This document shows, piece by piece, positions 9,049 through 17,758 of a DNA stretch of 64,000 bases. Under the pieces are notes generated by a model, which searched no databases, was not told where the DNA came from, and was given only the letters and a program-made list of their open reading frames with translations. The stretch comes from Deltaproteobacteria bacterium HGW-Deltaproteobacteria-13 (lineage in GTDB: Bacteria > Desulfobacterota > Syntrophia > Syntrophales > Smithellaceae): NCBI GenBank assembly GCA_002840555.1, contig PHBJ01000013.1, positions 55,711-119,710 on the forward strand, in the 5' to 3' direction. Position numbers and translations under genes: made by a program. Every line of letters begins with the position of its first letter. Position 1 is the stretch's first letter.

Positions 9049-9690
9049 TTGAAATATTACCCGATTTTCCTGGACATTAGAGACAAAAAATGCGTCATCG
9101 TCGGCGGCGGCGAAGTTGCCGCAAGGAAGGCGGAAAGACTCCTTGATTGCGGCGCTAAAGTGTTTGTGATCAGCCCGAAGCTTTCTCCTGAAATCGCCGC
9201 GCTGAAAGAAAAAAATATGATTTGCCACATTGCCGCCCAATACGCAGGCGATTTAATTAATGAAGCCGCCTTGATTATCGGGGCGACTGATGATGAAGAA
9301 ACCAATGCCCAAATATCCCGGGATGCCCGCAGCAAAGGCATACCGGTCAATATTGTTGATGATCCGCAGAAATGCGATTTTATTCTGCCCGCGGTTGTGC
9401 AAAGAGGGGATCTGACCATTACGATAGGCACCGGCGGCAAAAGTCCGGCTCTGGCCCGTCATCTGCGTGAAGAGCTGGAAGCAAAATACGGTCCGGAATT
9501 TGAAATATTTCTCAATGTTTTAGGCGGCTTGCGCGTCAAAATGGCAAAAAACGCCGGAGTAGGCAAAGACTGGTTCGACGCATTGATAAGGGCGGGCATT
9601 CTGGAATCCATAAAAGATAAAGATATAAAAAAAGTGAAGGAGACCGTGAAAAAAATTACCGGCGAGGAGGTCGAAATTGATTTTAACTGA
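9049..9690 (+). CDS. Precorrin-2 dehydrogenase (SirC/CysG-N type)
   Basis: 213 residues, starting at TTG (9049) with AAGGAAA upstream and opening KYYPIFLDIRDKKCVIVGGG. The NAD-binding Rossmann motif VVGGGEVAARKAERLL is clear; FILPAVVQRGDLTITIGTGG and SPALARHLREELEAKYG match the CysG N-terminal/Met8 family. It oxidises precorrin-2 to sirohydrochlorin; Met8-type members also insert iron, SirC-type do not, and the sequence does not settle which applies. First gene of the tetrapyrrole operon; it overlaps the next gene by 14 bp. Confidence 0.9.
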   Translation: MKYYPIFLDIRDKKCVIVGGGEVAARKAERLLDCGAKVFVISPKLSPEIAALKEKNMICHIAAQYAGDLINEAALIIGATDDEETNAQISRDARSKGIPVNIVDDPQKCDFILPAVVQRGDLTITIGTGGKSPALARHLREELEAKYGPEFEIFLNVLGGLRVKMAKNAGVGKDWFDALIRAGILESIKDKDIKKVKETVKKITGEEVEIDFN

Positions 9691-10507
9691 TTTGGAATTG
9701 CTTTCTTTTAAGATTGCTTTAACCCTCTGCGCTGCAAGTACAGTTGGATATTTATTTTCTCTTCTTGTTAAACAAGTAAAGCTGGCTAAATTTTCCACCT
9801 GGATTCTGGCTGCGGCCTTCGGTTTTCTAACCGTTAAATTTCTTTTCGTTATTATCAATTCCTCGTGGTTTATTAATCCCGATTCCCGGGATTTTTTTTC
9901 CCTTTGTGCCTGGTCGGTTTGCGCGGTTTATCTTGTCCTGCAATTTAAAACTAAAACCAGGGTGCTGGGCGCCTTCATTTCTCCTTTCATTCTGCTGTTT
10001 ATGATTGCCGCTGCGGGTGAGGAGGCGGGGAGGGCTCTTCGGCCTCAGAATCTGCAAAACTGGCTGACCGCCGTGCATTTGCTTTGGACGATTATCGGGG
10101 AAGCGTTTTTTGCAATCGCATCGTGCGCCGGAATAATGTTTATCATTCAAAACAGATTACTGAAAAACAAGAAGTTAGGCGGGATGATCAGATTACTGCC
10201 TTCATTGAATGATTTGGACAGGATTAATCATCTCTGCCTTTTGTGGGGATTTCCGCTCGTAAGTGTGGGCATTATTGCCGGAGTGGTTTTTGCGCAAATA
10301 AGCTGGAAGACAGGCTGGCTGATCGACCCGAAAATCATCTGGACTTTTGCCGGATGGATCATTTACGGATTTCTGCTGCATCAGCGTCTGGCCATCGGCT
10401 GGAAGGGTTACCGGATGGCTGTATTCTCCGGTGCCGCTTTTATTATCCTTTTGTTGTCCTATGGAAGTGTGAGACTTTGTTTTTCAACTTTGCATAACTT
10501 TATATAA
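9677..10507 (+). CDS. CcsA/HemX-like cytochrome c assembly membrane protein
   Basis: 276 residues with about eight hydrophobic helices. Conserved family features include a central histidine in WLTAVHLLWTIIGEAFF and the WGFPLVSVGIIAGVVFA and IIYGFLLHQRLAIGWKGYR segments. Proteins of this type lie beside hemA in many bacteria (HemX) or handle heme for cytochrome c maturation (CcsA/ResC). The canonical WWD signature of CcsA is not obvious, so a HemX role in regulating or supporting early heme synthesis is more likely. It overlaps the upstream dehydrogenase and ends 3 bp before hemA. Confidence 0.8.
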   Translation: MILTDLELLSFKIALTLCAASTVGYLFSLLVKQVKLAKFSTWILAAAFGFLTVKFLFVIINSSWFINPDSRDFFSLCAWSVCAVYLVLQFKTKTRVLGAFISPFILLFMIAAAGEEAGRALRPQNLQNWLTAVHLLWTIIGEAFFAIASCAGIMFIIQNRLLKNKKLGGMIRLLPSLNDLDRINHLCLLWGFPLVSVGIIAGVVFAQISWKTGWLIDPKIIWTFAGWIIYGFLLHQRLAIGWKGYRMAVFSGAAFIILLLSYGSVRLCFSTLHNFI

Positions 10508-10510
10508 AAC

Positions 10511-11773
10511 ATGATTGTATTAATAGGTTTAAATCATAAAACAGCGTCCATTGCTGTCCGGGAAAAAATATTTGCCGGTTGTCAGGAGGGAAATGACTTG
10601 CTGGCCCGCCTGCGGTCCATCAACGGCGTGAGGGAAGTTCTGTATCTTTCCACCTGTAACCGCGTTGAAATTATTGCCGGCAGCGATGAACACGGAAAAG
10701 CTATAAAAGAACTTCGTGATTTTCTGGCGCAAAGCGGCGGTTTGACCGCGGCGGAAGCGGCTGACTGTTTTTACGAATATTACGACGAGGACGCGGTACG
10801 CCATATTTTTCGCGTGGCATCGAGCCTTGATTCCATGGTGATGGGCGAGACACAAATTCTTGGGCAGGTCAAGGAAGCCTATCGTCAGGCGCTGGAGCAA
10901 TACGCGACCGGCGTTGTTTTGAATCGTTTGATGCACTGTTCTTTTCGCGCGGCCAAACGCGTCCGGACGGAAACGGCGATTGCGGTCAATCCGGTATCTG
11001 TAAGTTACGCCGCGGTGGAATTGGCCAAGAAAATATTCGGCTCTCTCGACGGCAAGAAAATTTTATTGATCGGCGCCGGTGAAATGGCCGAACTCACCGG
11101 CACACAATTAATTGAAAAAGGAGCTCAATCAATCATTGTCGCCAACCGGTCGCTGGCGCAGGCCGAGTTACTGGCGGAAAAATTTCACGGCGAAGCGGTA
11201 TCGCTCGATGCACTGGAGGCAAAACTCATTGAGGCGGATATCGTCATCAGCTCCACCGGCGCGCCCGACCATATCGTTACCGCCGATATGCTCAGAAGAA
11301 TTCATCACCAGCGTAAAAACCGTCTGCTGTTTCTGATTGACATCGCCGTTCCGCGCGACATCGAACCTTCGGCAAGTTCGCAGGAGAATGTTTATCTTTA
11401 CAATATTGATGACCTTCAGGACATCGCTGACGAAAACATGAACGCCCGCAAGAAGGAAGCGATTAAAGCCGAAATGATTGTGGATGAGGAAGTGGCGAGG
11501 TTTGTCAACTGGCAGAAGGAACTCGAATCCGTGCCGACAATCGTGTCCCTGCGCAACAAAGCCGAAGAAATTGTGAAAGCGGAGATGGACAAGGCCGAAG
11601 GTTGGATGGGTAATCTAAAAAAAGAAGATCAGGAAAAAATCGATAATCTGGTTAATTCTATTGTGAACAAGGTATTGCACGCTCCGGTTTCGGTTTTGAA
11701 GGAAGAAAGCTCCGATATTAGCTCCCGTGATATCGTGGCGGCGGTGCGGAGACTTTTTAGGTTGGATGGGTAG
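10511..11773 (+). CDS. hemA: Glutamyl-tRNA reductase
   Basis: 420 residues. It has the catalytic STCNRVEI motif (nucleophilic Cys), SLDSMVMGETQILGQVKEAY, the NADPH-binding LLIGAGEMAELTG, and a C-terminal dimerisation helix. It reduces glutamyl-tRNA-Glu to glutamate-1-semialdehyde, the first committed step of C5-route tetrapyrrole synthesis. The aminomutase HemL is not in the window. It is directly followed by an AT-rich lipoprotein gene instead of hemC. Confidence 0.97.
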   Translation: MIVLIGLNHKTASIAVREKIFAGCQEGNDLLARLRSINGVREVLYLSTCNRVEIIAGSDEHGKAIKELRDFLAQSGGLTAAEAADCFYEYYDEDAVRHIFRVASSLDSMVMGETQILGQVKEAYRQALEQYATGVVLNRLMHCSFRAAKRVRTETAIAVNPVSVSYAAVELAKKIFGSLDGKKILLIGAGEMAELTGTQLIEKGAQSIIVANRSLAQAELLAEKFHGEAVSLDALEAKLIEADIVISSTGAPDHIVTADMLRRIHHQRKNRLLFLIDIAVPRDIEPSASSQENVYLYNIDDLQDIADENMNARKKEAIKAEMIVDEEVARFVNWQKELESVPTIVSLRNKAEEIVKAEMDKAEGWMGNLKKEDQEKIDNLVNSIVNKVLHAPVSVLKEESSDISSRDIVAAVRRLFRLDG

Positions 11774-11781
11774 GTTTGTTT

Positions 11782-12567
11782 ATGAAAAAAACCATAATAC
11801 TCTTTTTTGTTCTGGCATTACTTTGTGGTTGTGAATCAAAACTCGACAAAGCCATTCCACCGTCATTTTTAGTAGGAGCAGTATCTAATATTGATATTAA
11901 TCTTAATGGTGAAGGTGAATTGGCAGATCGACAGAATTGCGCCAATAGGAATGGGTGGTGTTGGAAACCGGAAGACTGGATAATGTTAAAAGCGGATGGT
12001 TTTGTTCCTCCTGATATTAAAAGAGAACAAATAAAACCAACTATATTAGCGATATTGAAAAGATTAATAAAAGAATATCCAAAGTGCAAAAAAATATTTA
12101 TTAATTTGGCACCAGATAAAGAAATGGTTGGGTTAGGATATCTTGTTTCTCGTGGTGAATATGAAAATAATAAAATAAAAATTCTTTACGGCATTCCATC
12201 TGATAAAGAGATTGAAGAATATAACTCAAAAATTGGCAAATTCTATCCGTCATCCAAAGATTGTGGAAAAATATTCTGTGAACCTGATTATACAAAAATG
12301 AAGAAAAATGATGCCCCACGCCTATTCCGACCAGATCAAAAAACTTATATGAAATATAAACCAATTTTTAAAGCTTATGAAGATTTTATATATTATAAAA
12401 GTAAAGATAAATTACACTATTCAACATCTGAATGTTACGTTGAAGTAAGTAAGAAAACAGGATATTCAGTGAAAGATATAAAAGAAGCAAGTGAGTTTAT
12501 GCATTCATATTATTCACTTTGGGCGTGTGGAAGAGATGATGAAATTATAAATATTCCATTGAAATAA
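11782..12567 (+). CDS. Predicted lipoprotein of unknown function, AT-rich insert
   Basis: About 261 residues from ATG 11782 (an in-frame TTG lies two codons upstream). The N-terminus is a lipoprotein signal peptide: KKTIILFFVLALLCGC with the lipobox before Cys16. The mature part is lysine- and tyrosine-rich, with aromatic patches such as NRNGWCWKPEDW and a C-terminal half containing several cysteines. I recognise no family. The coding sequence is visibly more AT-rich than hemA and hemC on either side, with many AAA/AAT/ATA codons, and it separates two genes that are usually adjacent. This suggests recent acquisition. It has no evident link to heme synthesis. Confidence 0.75.
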   Translation: MKKTIILFFVLALLCGCESKLDKAIPPSFLVGAVSNIDINLNGEGELADRQNCANRNGWCWKPEDWIMLKADGFVPPDIKREQIKPTILAILKRLIKEYPKCKKIFINLAPDKEMVGLGYLVSRGEYENNKIKILYGIPSDKEIEEYNSKIGKFYPSSKDCGKIFCEPDYTKMKKNDAPRLFRPDQKTYMKYKPIFKAYEDFIYYKSKDKLHYSTSECYVEVSKKTGYSVKDIKEASEFMHSYYSLWACGRDDEIINIPLK

Positions 12568-12636
12568 TCTCATCGAATCTATTACTCACTTAATTGATTT
12601 TAAAATATAATGTAAGTTTATTAAATTAGGATTTTT

Positions 12637-13551
12637 ATGAATTTAAAAATAGGAACACGTGGAAGCAAATTGGCATTGACGCAGACAAACTTTGTCGTTG
12701 AAAAGATTAAAATATTGATGCCGGATGCGGAAATTGAGATTTGTATTATCAAAACCAGCGGCGATATCATGCAGGATGTTTCCCTGCTCACCATCGGCGG
12801 CCAGGGTGTTTTTGTCAAAGAACTCGAAGATGCCCTGCTCTCGGAAAAAGTTGACCTTGCGGTTCACAGTATGAAGGATGTTCCAGGCGATATACCCGAT
12901 GGGCTGATGTTCGCGGCCATCCTGCAGCGTGAAGATATCCGCGACGTTCTGGTTTCGCGAAACAACATCAAAATGGAATTTATGCCCAAAGGCGCGAAAA
13001 TCGGCACCGGGTCGCAGCGGCGCGGCGCGCAGATCAAAGCGATTCTGCCCGATGTTAATATCGTTCCGCTGCGCGGCAACATTGACACACGGCTGAAAAA
13101 GATCGAGACGGAAAATCTTACCGGCGTTATCCTGGCGGCAGCGGGAATTAAACGGATGGGGCTGGCCGAACGGATTACGCAATTTCTGCCGGTGGAAACG
13201 ATGCTTCCGGCAGTCGGTCAGGGCGCGCTGGGTTTGCAGATTCGCAAGTCTGATGTTGATTTAGCAAAAATTTGCGCATCGTTAAATGACGCGACAACGG
13301 CTGTGGAAGTTGCTGCCGAGCGTTCTTACTTGCGGGCGCTGGGCGGAGGATGCCGCCTGCCGATCGCGGCATTGGGAAAACTGGATGGTCAGCTGCTGAC
13401 GCTTGAAGGCATGGTTGCCGCGCCCAACGGCACCACAGTCATTCGTGAAAAAATAGGCGGCTTCAGGGATGATGCGGAGGAATTGGGGAAAAAGCTCGCG
13501 GAAATAATTTTGGAAAAGGGTGGTAGGAGACTTTTGGATTTAATGCACTGA
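12637..13551 (+). CDS. hemC: Porphobilinogen deaminase (hydroxymethylbilane synthase)
   Basis: 304 residues. It opens IGTRGSKLALTQT; VHSMKDVPGDIP, GTGSQRRGAQI and LRGNIDTRL are substrate-binding motifs; the dipyrromethane cofactor cysteine is Cys239 in GGGCRLPIAA. It polymerises four porphobilinogens into hydroxymethylbilane. The Shine-Dalgarno is weak (TTAGGA). It sits between two inserted elements: the lipoprotein gene upstream and the GIY-YIG cassette 20 bp downstream. Confidence 0.97.
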   Translation: MNLKIGTRGSKLALTQTNFVVEKIKILMPDAEIEICIIKTSGDIMQDVSLLTIGGQGVFVKELEDALLSEKVDLAVHSMKDVPGDIPDGLMFAAILQREDIRDVLVSRNNIKMEFMPKGAKIGTGSQRRGAQIKAILPDVNIVPLRGNIDTRLKKIETENLTGVILAAAGIKRMGLAERITQFLPVETMLPAVGQGALGLQIRKSDVDLAKICASLNDATTAVEVAAERSYLRALGGGCRLPIAALGKLDGQLLTLEGMVAAPNGTTVIREKIGGFRDDAEELGKKLAEIILEKGGRRLLDLMH

Positions 13552-13571
13552 AAATAAATAATAATTCCATA

Positions 13572-13598
13572 GTCATTCCCGCGAAGGCGGGAATCCAG
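13572..13598 (+). repeat. Left palindromic repeat of the GIY-YIG cassette
   Basis: A 27-bp REP-like unit: GTCAT, then a stem TTCCCGC/GCGGGAA around GAAG, then TCCAG. It ends 5 bp before the GIY-YIG start codon. The inverted copy at 13895-13921 matches at 26 of 27 positions. Confidence 0.9.
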
Positions 13599-13603
13599 TA
13601 TTC

Positions 13604-13891
13604 ATGAAACAATATTATGTTTATATTCTGGCCAGCAAAAAGAATGGAACATTATATATTGGCGTTACCAGTGATTTGATCAAAAGGATATATGAACATA
13701 AACAAAAATTAATCGCAGGATTTACAAAAGAACATGATGTTCATACTTTTGTATATTATGAACAACATAATGAAATAGACGAAGCGATATTAAGAGAAAA
13801 ACAGATGAAGAAATGGAATAGAAAGTGGAAGATAAGGTTAATTGAAGAGAAGAATCCTGAATGGAAAGATTTGTATAATGAAATAGTGTAA
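13604..13891 (+). CDS. Small GIY-YIG nuclease domain protein
   Basis: 95 residues, essentially a bare GIY-YIG domain: KQYYVYILASKKNGTLYIGV gives the YVY/YIG pair; SDLIKRIYEHK supplies the catalytic Arg and downstream His; EAILREKQMKKWNRKWK supplies the metal-binding Glu region. It resembles the stand-alone GIY-YIG family (UPF0213/YhbQ-like) rather than UvrC or group I intron enzymes, which carry extra DNA-binding domains. All expected catalytic residues appear present. The gene is more AT-rich than the surrounding hem genes and is bracketed by inverted repeats. It may cut at the palindromes and drive their spread, or it may be a repair accessory. Confidence 0.88.
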   Translation: MKQYYVYILASKKNGTLYIGVTSDLIKRIYEHKQKLIAGFTKEHDVHTFVYYEQHNEIDEAILREKQMKKWNRKWKIRLIEEKNPEWKDLYNEIV

Positions 13892-13894
13892 TTC

Positions 13895-13921
13895 CTGGAT
13901 TCCCGCCTACGCGGGAATGAC
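13895..13921 (-). repeat. Right palindromic repeat of the GIY-YIG cassette
   Basis: Inverted copy of the unit at 13572-13598 with one central difference (CCTACG against CGAAGG when read in opposite senses). It starts 3 bp after the GIY-YIG stop codon and also forms a stable hairpin that could end transcription. Confidence 0.9.
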
Positions 13922-13951
13922 AGTGCTGTTCGGACAGATTCCTGCCGCAGT

Positions 13952-13982
13952 CTACCCCCGCGAAGGCGGGGGCGGGAATGAC
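13952..13982 (-). repeat. Degenerate extra copy of the palindromic repeat
   Basis: Shares the CCCGCGAAGGCGGG core and GCGGGAATGAC end with the cassette repeats but has an expanded, irregular stem. It lies 30 bp to the right of the cassette, in the leader of cobA-hemD. Confidence 0.7.
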
Positions 13983-14029
13983 AGAACGGAATGGATTACG
14001 GTCCGTGTAAAATGACATGTTGAGTAATT

Positions 14030-15583
14030 ATGAAAAAAACTAAAAAAGGTAAAGTCTATATCATTGGTGCGGGGCCGGGGGATGCTGGGCTGATTACGCT
14101 TAAGGCCATTGACTGTCTGCGTGAAGCGGATGTTGTGATCTACGATTATCTGGTCAGCAAGGATTTATTAAAATACGCCCGCAGCGATGCCCGTTATATT
14201 TACGCCGGAAAGCAGGGCGGCGCTCATACGCTTTCGCAGTGGCAGATCAATGATCTGCTGGTGAAGGAAGCTAAGGCCGGAAACATTGTCTCGCGACTCA
14301 AAGGCGGCGACCCTTTTATTTTCGGCCGCGGAGGAGAAGAAGCGGAAAAACTTGCCGCCAACAAGATTCCCTTTGAAATTGTTCCCGGCGTTACCTCCGC
14401 GATTGCCGTTCCCGCTTATGCCGGGATTCCGCTCACGCATCGCGGTTTGACTTCGACGGTCGCGTTTGTCACCGGCCATGAAGACCCGACCAAGGAAAAG
14501 AGTGATATCGACTGGCAGGCGCTGGCCCGCATCGGCACGCTGGTTTTCCTGATGGGTGTGAAAAATATCGAAAAAATTGCGAAGGAATTAACAGATCATG
14601 GCAAACCTTCGGAGACGCCTGCCGCGCTGATTCGCTGGGGTACGACACCGCGTCAGGAAATTCTTACCAGTACTCTGGACAATATTTCCATGCTTGCCGG
14701 GGAGCTTAAGTTTGCGCCTCCGGCAATTCTTGTTGTCGGCGACGTGGTGGACTTGCGCGACACGCTAAAGTGGTTTGACCAGAAGCCGCTTTTTGGCAAA
14801 GGCATAATGATTACGCGTCCGGAAAAACAGGCCGACGATCTGGCACGACTGCTTGTCAAAGAAGGAGCCAATCCCATTCATTTCCCGACCATTAAAATTG
14901 TTCCTCCGCCTAACTGGCGCGATTTGGATGCGGCGATAAAAAAACTGGAAGATTATGACTGGCTGATATTTACCAGCGCCAACGGTGTTGCGTTCTTCTT
15001 CAAACGGTTGTTTGCAAAAAAGAAAGACATCCGTGATTTGAAAGGTATTAAGATTTGCTGTATTGGCCCGGCAACGGCACAGCAGGTGGCGGACAGAGGA
15101 ATCAAAGTTGATCTTGTTCCCAAGAAATTTATTTCCGAAGGAATCCTTAAATCTTTCTCCGGCAAAAATCTGAAGGGGAAGAAAATACTTCTCGCCAGAG
15201 CGGCCGAAGCGCGTGATGTTCTGCCGGAAGGTTTGAAAAAGCTTGGCGCCATAGTTGATGTTGTTACCGCCTACGAAACGGTTAATTCGGGAAAGAAGAA
15301 AAACGAATTGGACGAGTTGTTTAAAGAAAATAAAGTAGACGTGATCACCTTTACAAGTTCATCAACAGTGAATAACTTTATTAAAATAATGGGAAGCCGT
15401 TTTAAGCTACCCAAGAGTGTCAAAATCGCCTGCATCGGGCCGGTTACGGCAGCGGCGGCCAAGAAGGCCGGATTTCCCGTTGATATCCATCAGGAAGAAT
15501 ATACAATGGAGGGGCTCGTCGGAGCGTTAACCAATTACTTTTCGAAGAAACCGGCGGCTGGAAAAAGAGGAAAAAGTAAATGA
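14030..15583 (+). CDS. Fused uroporphyrinogen-III C-methyltransferase / uroporphyrinogen-III synthase
   Basis: 517 residues. Residues ~8-250 are the SUMT (CobA) domain: VYIIGAGPGDAGLITLKA, RLKGGDPFIFGRGGEEA, VVPGVTSA-type loop (EIVPGVTSAIAVPAYAGIP) and PPAILVVGDVV. Residues ~260-505 are uroporphyrinogen-III synthase (HemD): ILITRPE-like GIMITRPEKQADDLA, WLIFTSANGV, CIGPATAQQ and ITFTSSSTVNNF. One polypeptide thus closes the macrocycle and methylates it to precorrin-2, the branch leading to siroheme, B12 and Ahb-heme. Fusions of this kind are common in Desulfobacterota and Clostridia. It overlaps ahbC by 4 bp (ATGA). Confidence 0.96.
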   Translation: MKKTKKGKVYIIGAGPGDAGLITLKAIDCLREADVVIYDYLVSKDLLKYARSDARYIYAGKQGGAHTLSQWQINDLLVKEAKAGNIVSRLKGGDPFIFGRGGEEAEKLAANKIPFEIVPGVTSAIAVPAYAGIPLTHRGLTSTVAFVTGHEDPTKEKSDIDWQALARIGTLVFLMGVKNIEKIAKELTDHGKPSETPAALIRWGTTPRQEILTSTLDNISMLAGELKFAPPAILVVGDVVDLRDTLKWFDQKPLFGKGIMITRPEKQADDLARLLVKEGANPIHFPTIKIVPPPNWRDLDAAIKKLEDYDWLIFTSANGVAFFFKRLFAKKKDIRDLKGIKICCIGPATAQQVADRGIKVDLVPKKFISEGILKSFSGKNLKGKKILLARAAEARDVLPEGLKKLGAIVDVVTAYETVNSGKKKNELDELFKENKVDVITFTSSSTVNNFIKIMGSRFKLPKSVKIACIGPVTAAAAKKAGFPVDIHQEEYTMEGLVGALTNYFSKKPAAGKRGKSK

Positions 15584-16662
15584 TAGGAATTTCCAAATTA
15601 TATTGCGGAGCGGTGGAACCATCCGATGTCCTGCGCTACAACAGGCAATCGGGTGAATTACCGTCACACCTTCTGCAGTTTTCGGCGGACAAAAAACCCG
15701 TGGTTGTCTGGAACATGACACGCCGCTGCAATTTAAAATGCATTCACTGCTATTCCAATTCCGCCGATGTCGATTATCCCGACGAGCTGACCACAGAGGA
15801 AGGCAAAAAACTCATAGACGACCTGGCGGCATTTGGTTCACCCGTGATACTGTTTTCCGGCGGCGAACCGCTGATTCGTAAAGATTTGCTGGAACTGGCG
15901 CAATACGCGACGGACAAAGGAATGCGGGCGGTTATTTCCACCAACGGCACGCTCATCACCAAAGAGATTGCGGCCAAGCTCCAGAAAATAGGGCTATCTT
16001 ATGTTGGCGTGAGTCTTGACGGTTTGGAAAAAACGCACGACCGATTTCGTGGGAAGAAAGGCGCGTTTGCCGCGGCCATCGAAGGAATCCGCAACTGCCG
16101 TGACGCGGGAATCAAGGTAGGCATTCGCTTTACAGTCAACAAGCATAACGTGGCAGACGTGCCGGCTATGTTTGAACTGCTGAGAAAAGAAAAGATTGAA
16201 AGAATGTGCTTCTATCATCTGGTGTACACCGGACGCGGCTCCAAACTGCGTGAAGAGGATTTGACCCATGAAGAAACCCGCCGCTTGATTGATTTGATAG
16301 CCGCCCAAACCAAAAAGATGTTTGACGATGGCCTGAAGCCGGAAATTCTCACGGTGGATAATCATGCCGACGGTCCGTATCTGTATTTGAAAATGAAAAA
16401 AGAAAATCCCGAGCGCGCCAGGGAGATTTTGGAACTGCTGGAAATGAACGAGGGCAACTCGTCCGGCTTGGGAATCGGTTGTGTGAGCTGGGACGGCGAG
16501 GTTTATCCCGACCAGTTCTGGCGCAATCAGCCGCTGGGCAATGTCCGGCAAAGATCTTTTGGCGAAATCTGGACGAATGAAAAAAACGAGTTATTGATGA
16601 AATTGAAAGATAAAAAGAAACATGTTCATGGCCGCTGCGCGGGATGCCTGCCTGTGGCTTAA
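15580..16662 (+). CDS. ahbC: AhbC-like radical SAM enzyme of the siroheme-to-heme pathway, C-terminus lost by frameshift
   Basis: 360 residues are translated in frame. The N-terminus MIGISKLYCGAVEPSDVLRY and the radical SAM motif CNLKCIHC (~residue 50), with FSGGEPLIR and VSLDGLEKTHDRFRG, match AhbC (12,18-didecarboxysiroheme deacetylase, giving Fe-coproporphyrin III). At 16647-16654 the tetranucleotide CCTG is doubled. Removing one copy restores the expected continuation CLWLNVCGGNFRAR and PDPACYLTDEE up to a TGA at 16766-16768, right before hemB. As given, the protein ends early and lacks the CGG and PAC cysteines that bind the auxiliary Fe-S cluster, so it should be inactive unless the frame is corrected or the duplication is a sequencing error. 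Confidence 0.88.
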   Translation: MIGISKLYCGAVEPSDVLRYNRQSGELPSHLLQFSADKKPVVVWNMTRRCNLKCIHCYSNSADVDYPDELTTEEGKKLIDDLAAFGSPVILFSGGEPLIRKDLLELAQYATDKGMRAVISTNGTLITKEIAAKLQKIGLSYVGVSLDGLEKTHDRFRGKKGAFAAAIEGIRNCRDAGIKVGIRFTVNKHNVADVPAMFELLRKEKIERMCFYHLVYTGRGSKLREEDLTHEETRRLIDLIAAQTKKMFDDGLKPEILTVDNHADGPYLYLKMKKENPERAREILELLEMNEGNSSGLGIGCVSWDGEVYPDQFWRNQPLGNVRQRSFGEIWTNEKNELLMKLKDKKKHVHGRCAGCLPVA

Positions 16663-16771
16663 CGTCTGCGGCGGCAATTTCCGCGCCCGGGCGGAATCGG
16701 CGCGTGATCTCTGGGGTCCTGATCCCGCCTGCTATCTGACGGATGAAGAAATTAAAAGGGAGGAGTGAAAA

Positions 16772-17746
16772 ATGCAATTTCCGGAATATCGTGCCCGCAG
16801 GTTGAGAAAAAATGAAAACTTCCGGCGTTTGATACGCGAGACAAAATTAAGTGTTGATGATCTGGTTTATCCGCTTTTCGCGGTGCCGGGGAAAAATTTC
16901 AAAAAACCGATTTCGTCCATGCCCGGTCAATTTCAACTATCCATTGATCATATTGCCAAAGATGCAAGGGAAGCAAAAGATCTGGGAATACCTGCCGTGC
17001 TGCTCTTCGGCATTCCGCCGAAAAAGGATGAGATGGCCACCGGCGCGTTTGCCAAAGATGGCATTGTTCAGCAGGCGGTCAAACGCATTAAAAATGAAGT
17101 TCCCGATATTCTCGTGATCACGGATGTCTGCCTGTGCGAATACACCAGCCATGGACACTGTGGTATGCTGGAGAAAAACAGCGTACAGAACGACGAAACG
17201 CTGGAAGTTCTGGCGGAAACCGCTCTTTCGCACGCGCGCGCCGGAGCCGATATGGTGGCGCCGTCGGCAATGATGGACGGACAAGTGGCGGCTATCCGCG
17301 AAGCGCTCGATGAAAATGCGTTTGAGGATGTGCCCATCATGGCTTACGCGGCCAAATACGCTTCATCGTTTTACGGACCTTTCCGGGAAGCGGCCGAAAG
17401 CGCGCCGCAATTCGGCGATCGGAAAGCTTATCAGATGGATCCGGCCAACGCCGACGAAGCGATCAGAGAGATGTCGCTGGATGTTGGTGAGGGTGCGGAT
17501 ATCATTATGGTGAAACCGGCGCTGGCCTATCTGGATATTATCTGCCGCGCCAAACAGGAATTTGATTTACCGATAGCGGCGTACAATGTCAGCGGTGAAT
17601 ATTCGATGATAAAAGCCGCCGCGCAACTCGGTTGGCTGGATGAAGAACGAGCCATGGTGGAATCACTGACCGCCATCAAACGCGCCGGCGCGGATATTAT
17701 CATCACCTACTGGGCAAAGGATTTAGCTAATCTGCTGAAGAAATAG
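16772..17746 (+). CDS. hemB: Delta-aminolevulinic acid dehydratase (porphobilinogen synthase)
   Basis: 324 residues. [18 protein letters not shown] and [12 protein letters not shown] open the enzyme. The zinc triad is present: Cys120, Cys122 and Cys130 in [16 protein letters not shown], so this is the zinc-dependent class. The Schiff-base lysines lie in [16 protein letters not shown] and [12 protein letters not shown]. It condenses two ALA to porphobilinogen. The start has GGGAGGAG eight bases upstream, inside the restored ahbC end, so translation was probably coupled to ahbC. Confidence 0.97.
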   Translation: MQFPEYRARRLRKNENFRRLIRETKLSVDDLVYPLFAVPGKNFKKPISSMPGQFQLSIDHIAKDAREAKDLGIPAVLLFGIPPKKDEMATGAFAKDGIVQQAVKRIKNEVPDILVITDVCLCEYTSHGHCGMLEKNSVQNDETLEVLAETALSHARAGADMVAPSAMMDGQVAAIREALDENAFEDVPIMAYAAKYASSFYGPFREAAESAPQFGDRKAYQMDPANADEAIREMSLDVGEGADIIMVKPALAYLDIICRAKQEFDLPIAAYNVSGEYSMIKAAAQLGWLDEERAMVESLTAIKRAGADIIITYWAKDLANLLKK

Positions 17747-17758
17747 TTGTGAGTTTTC

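Larger units (their letters stand above)
13572..13921. mobile_element. Candidate mobile cassette: GIY-YIG nuclease between inverted palindromic repeats
   Basis: A compact 350-bp unit made of a 27-bp repeat, a 95-codon nuclease gene and the same repeat inverted, with 5 bp and 3 bp between repeat and coding sequence. It lies between hemC and cobA-hemD, which would otherwise be close neighbours. No target-site duplication is obvious. The layout suggests that nuclease and repeats move or spread together; this is inference. Confidence 0.55.

Noticed and set aside
13722..14018. 98-residue minus-strand frame across the GIY-YIG gene and its right repeats
   Set aside because: Its translation comes from the palindromes and the antisense of a clear nuclease gene.
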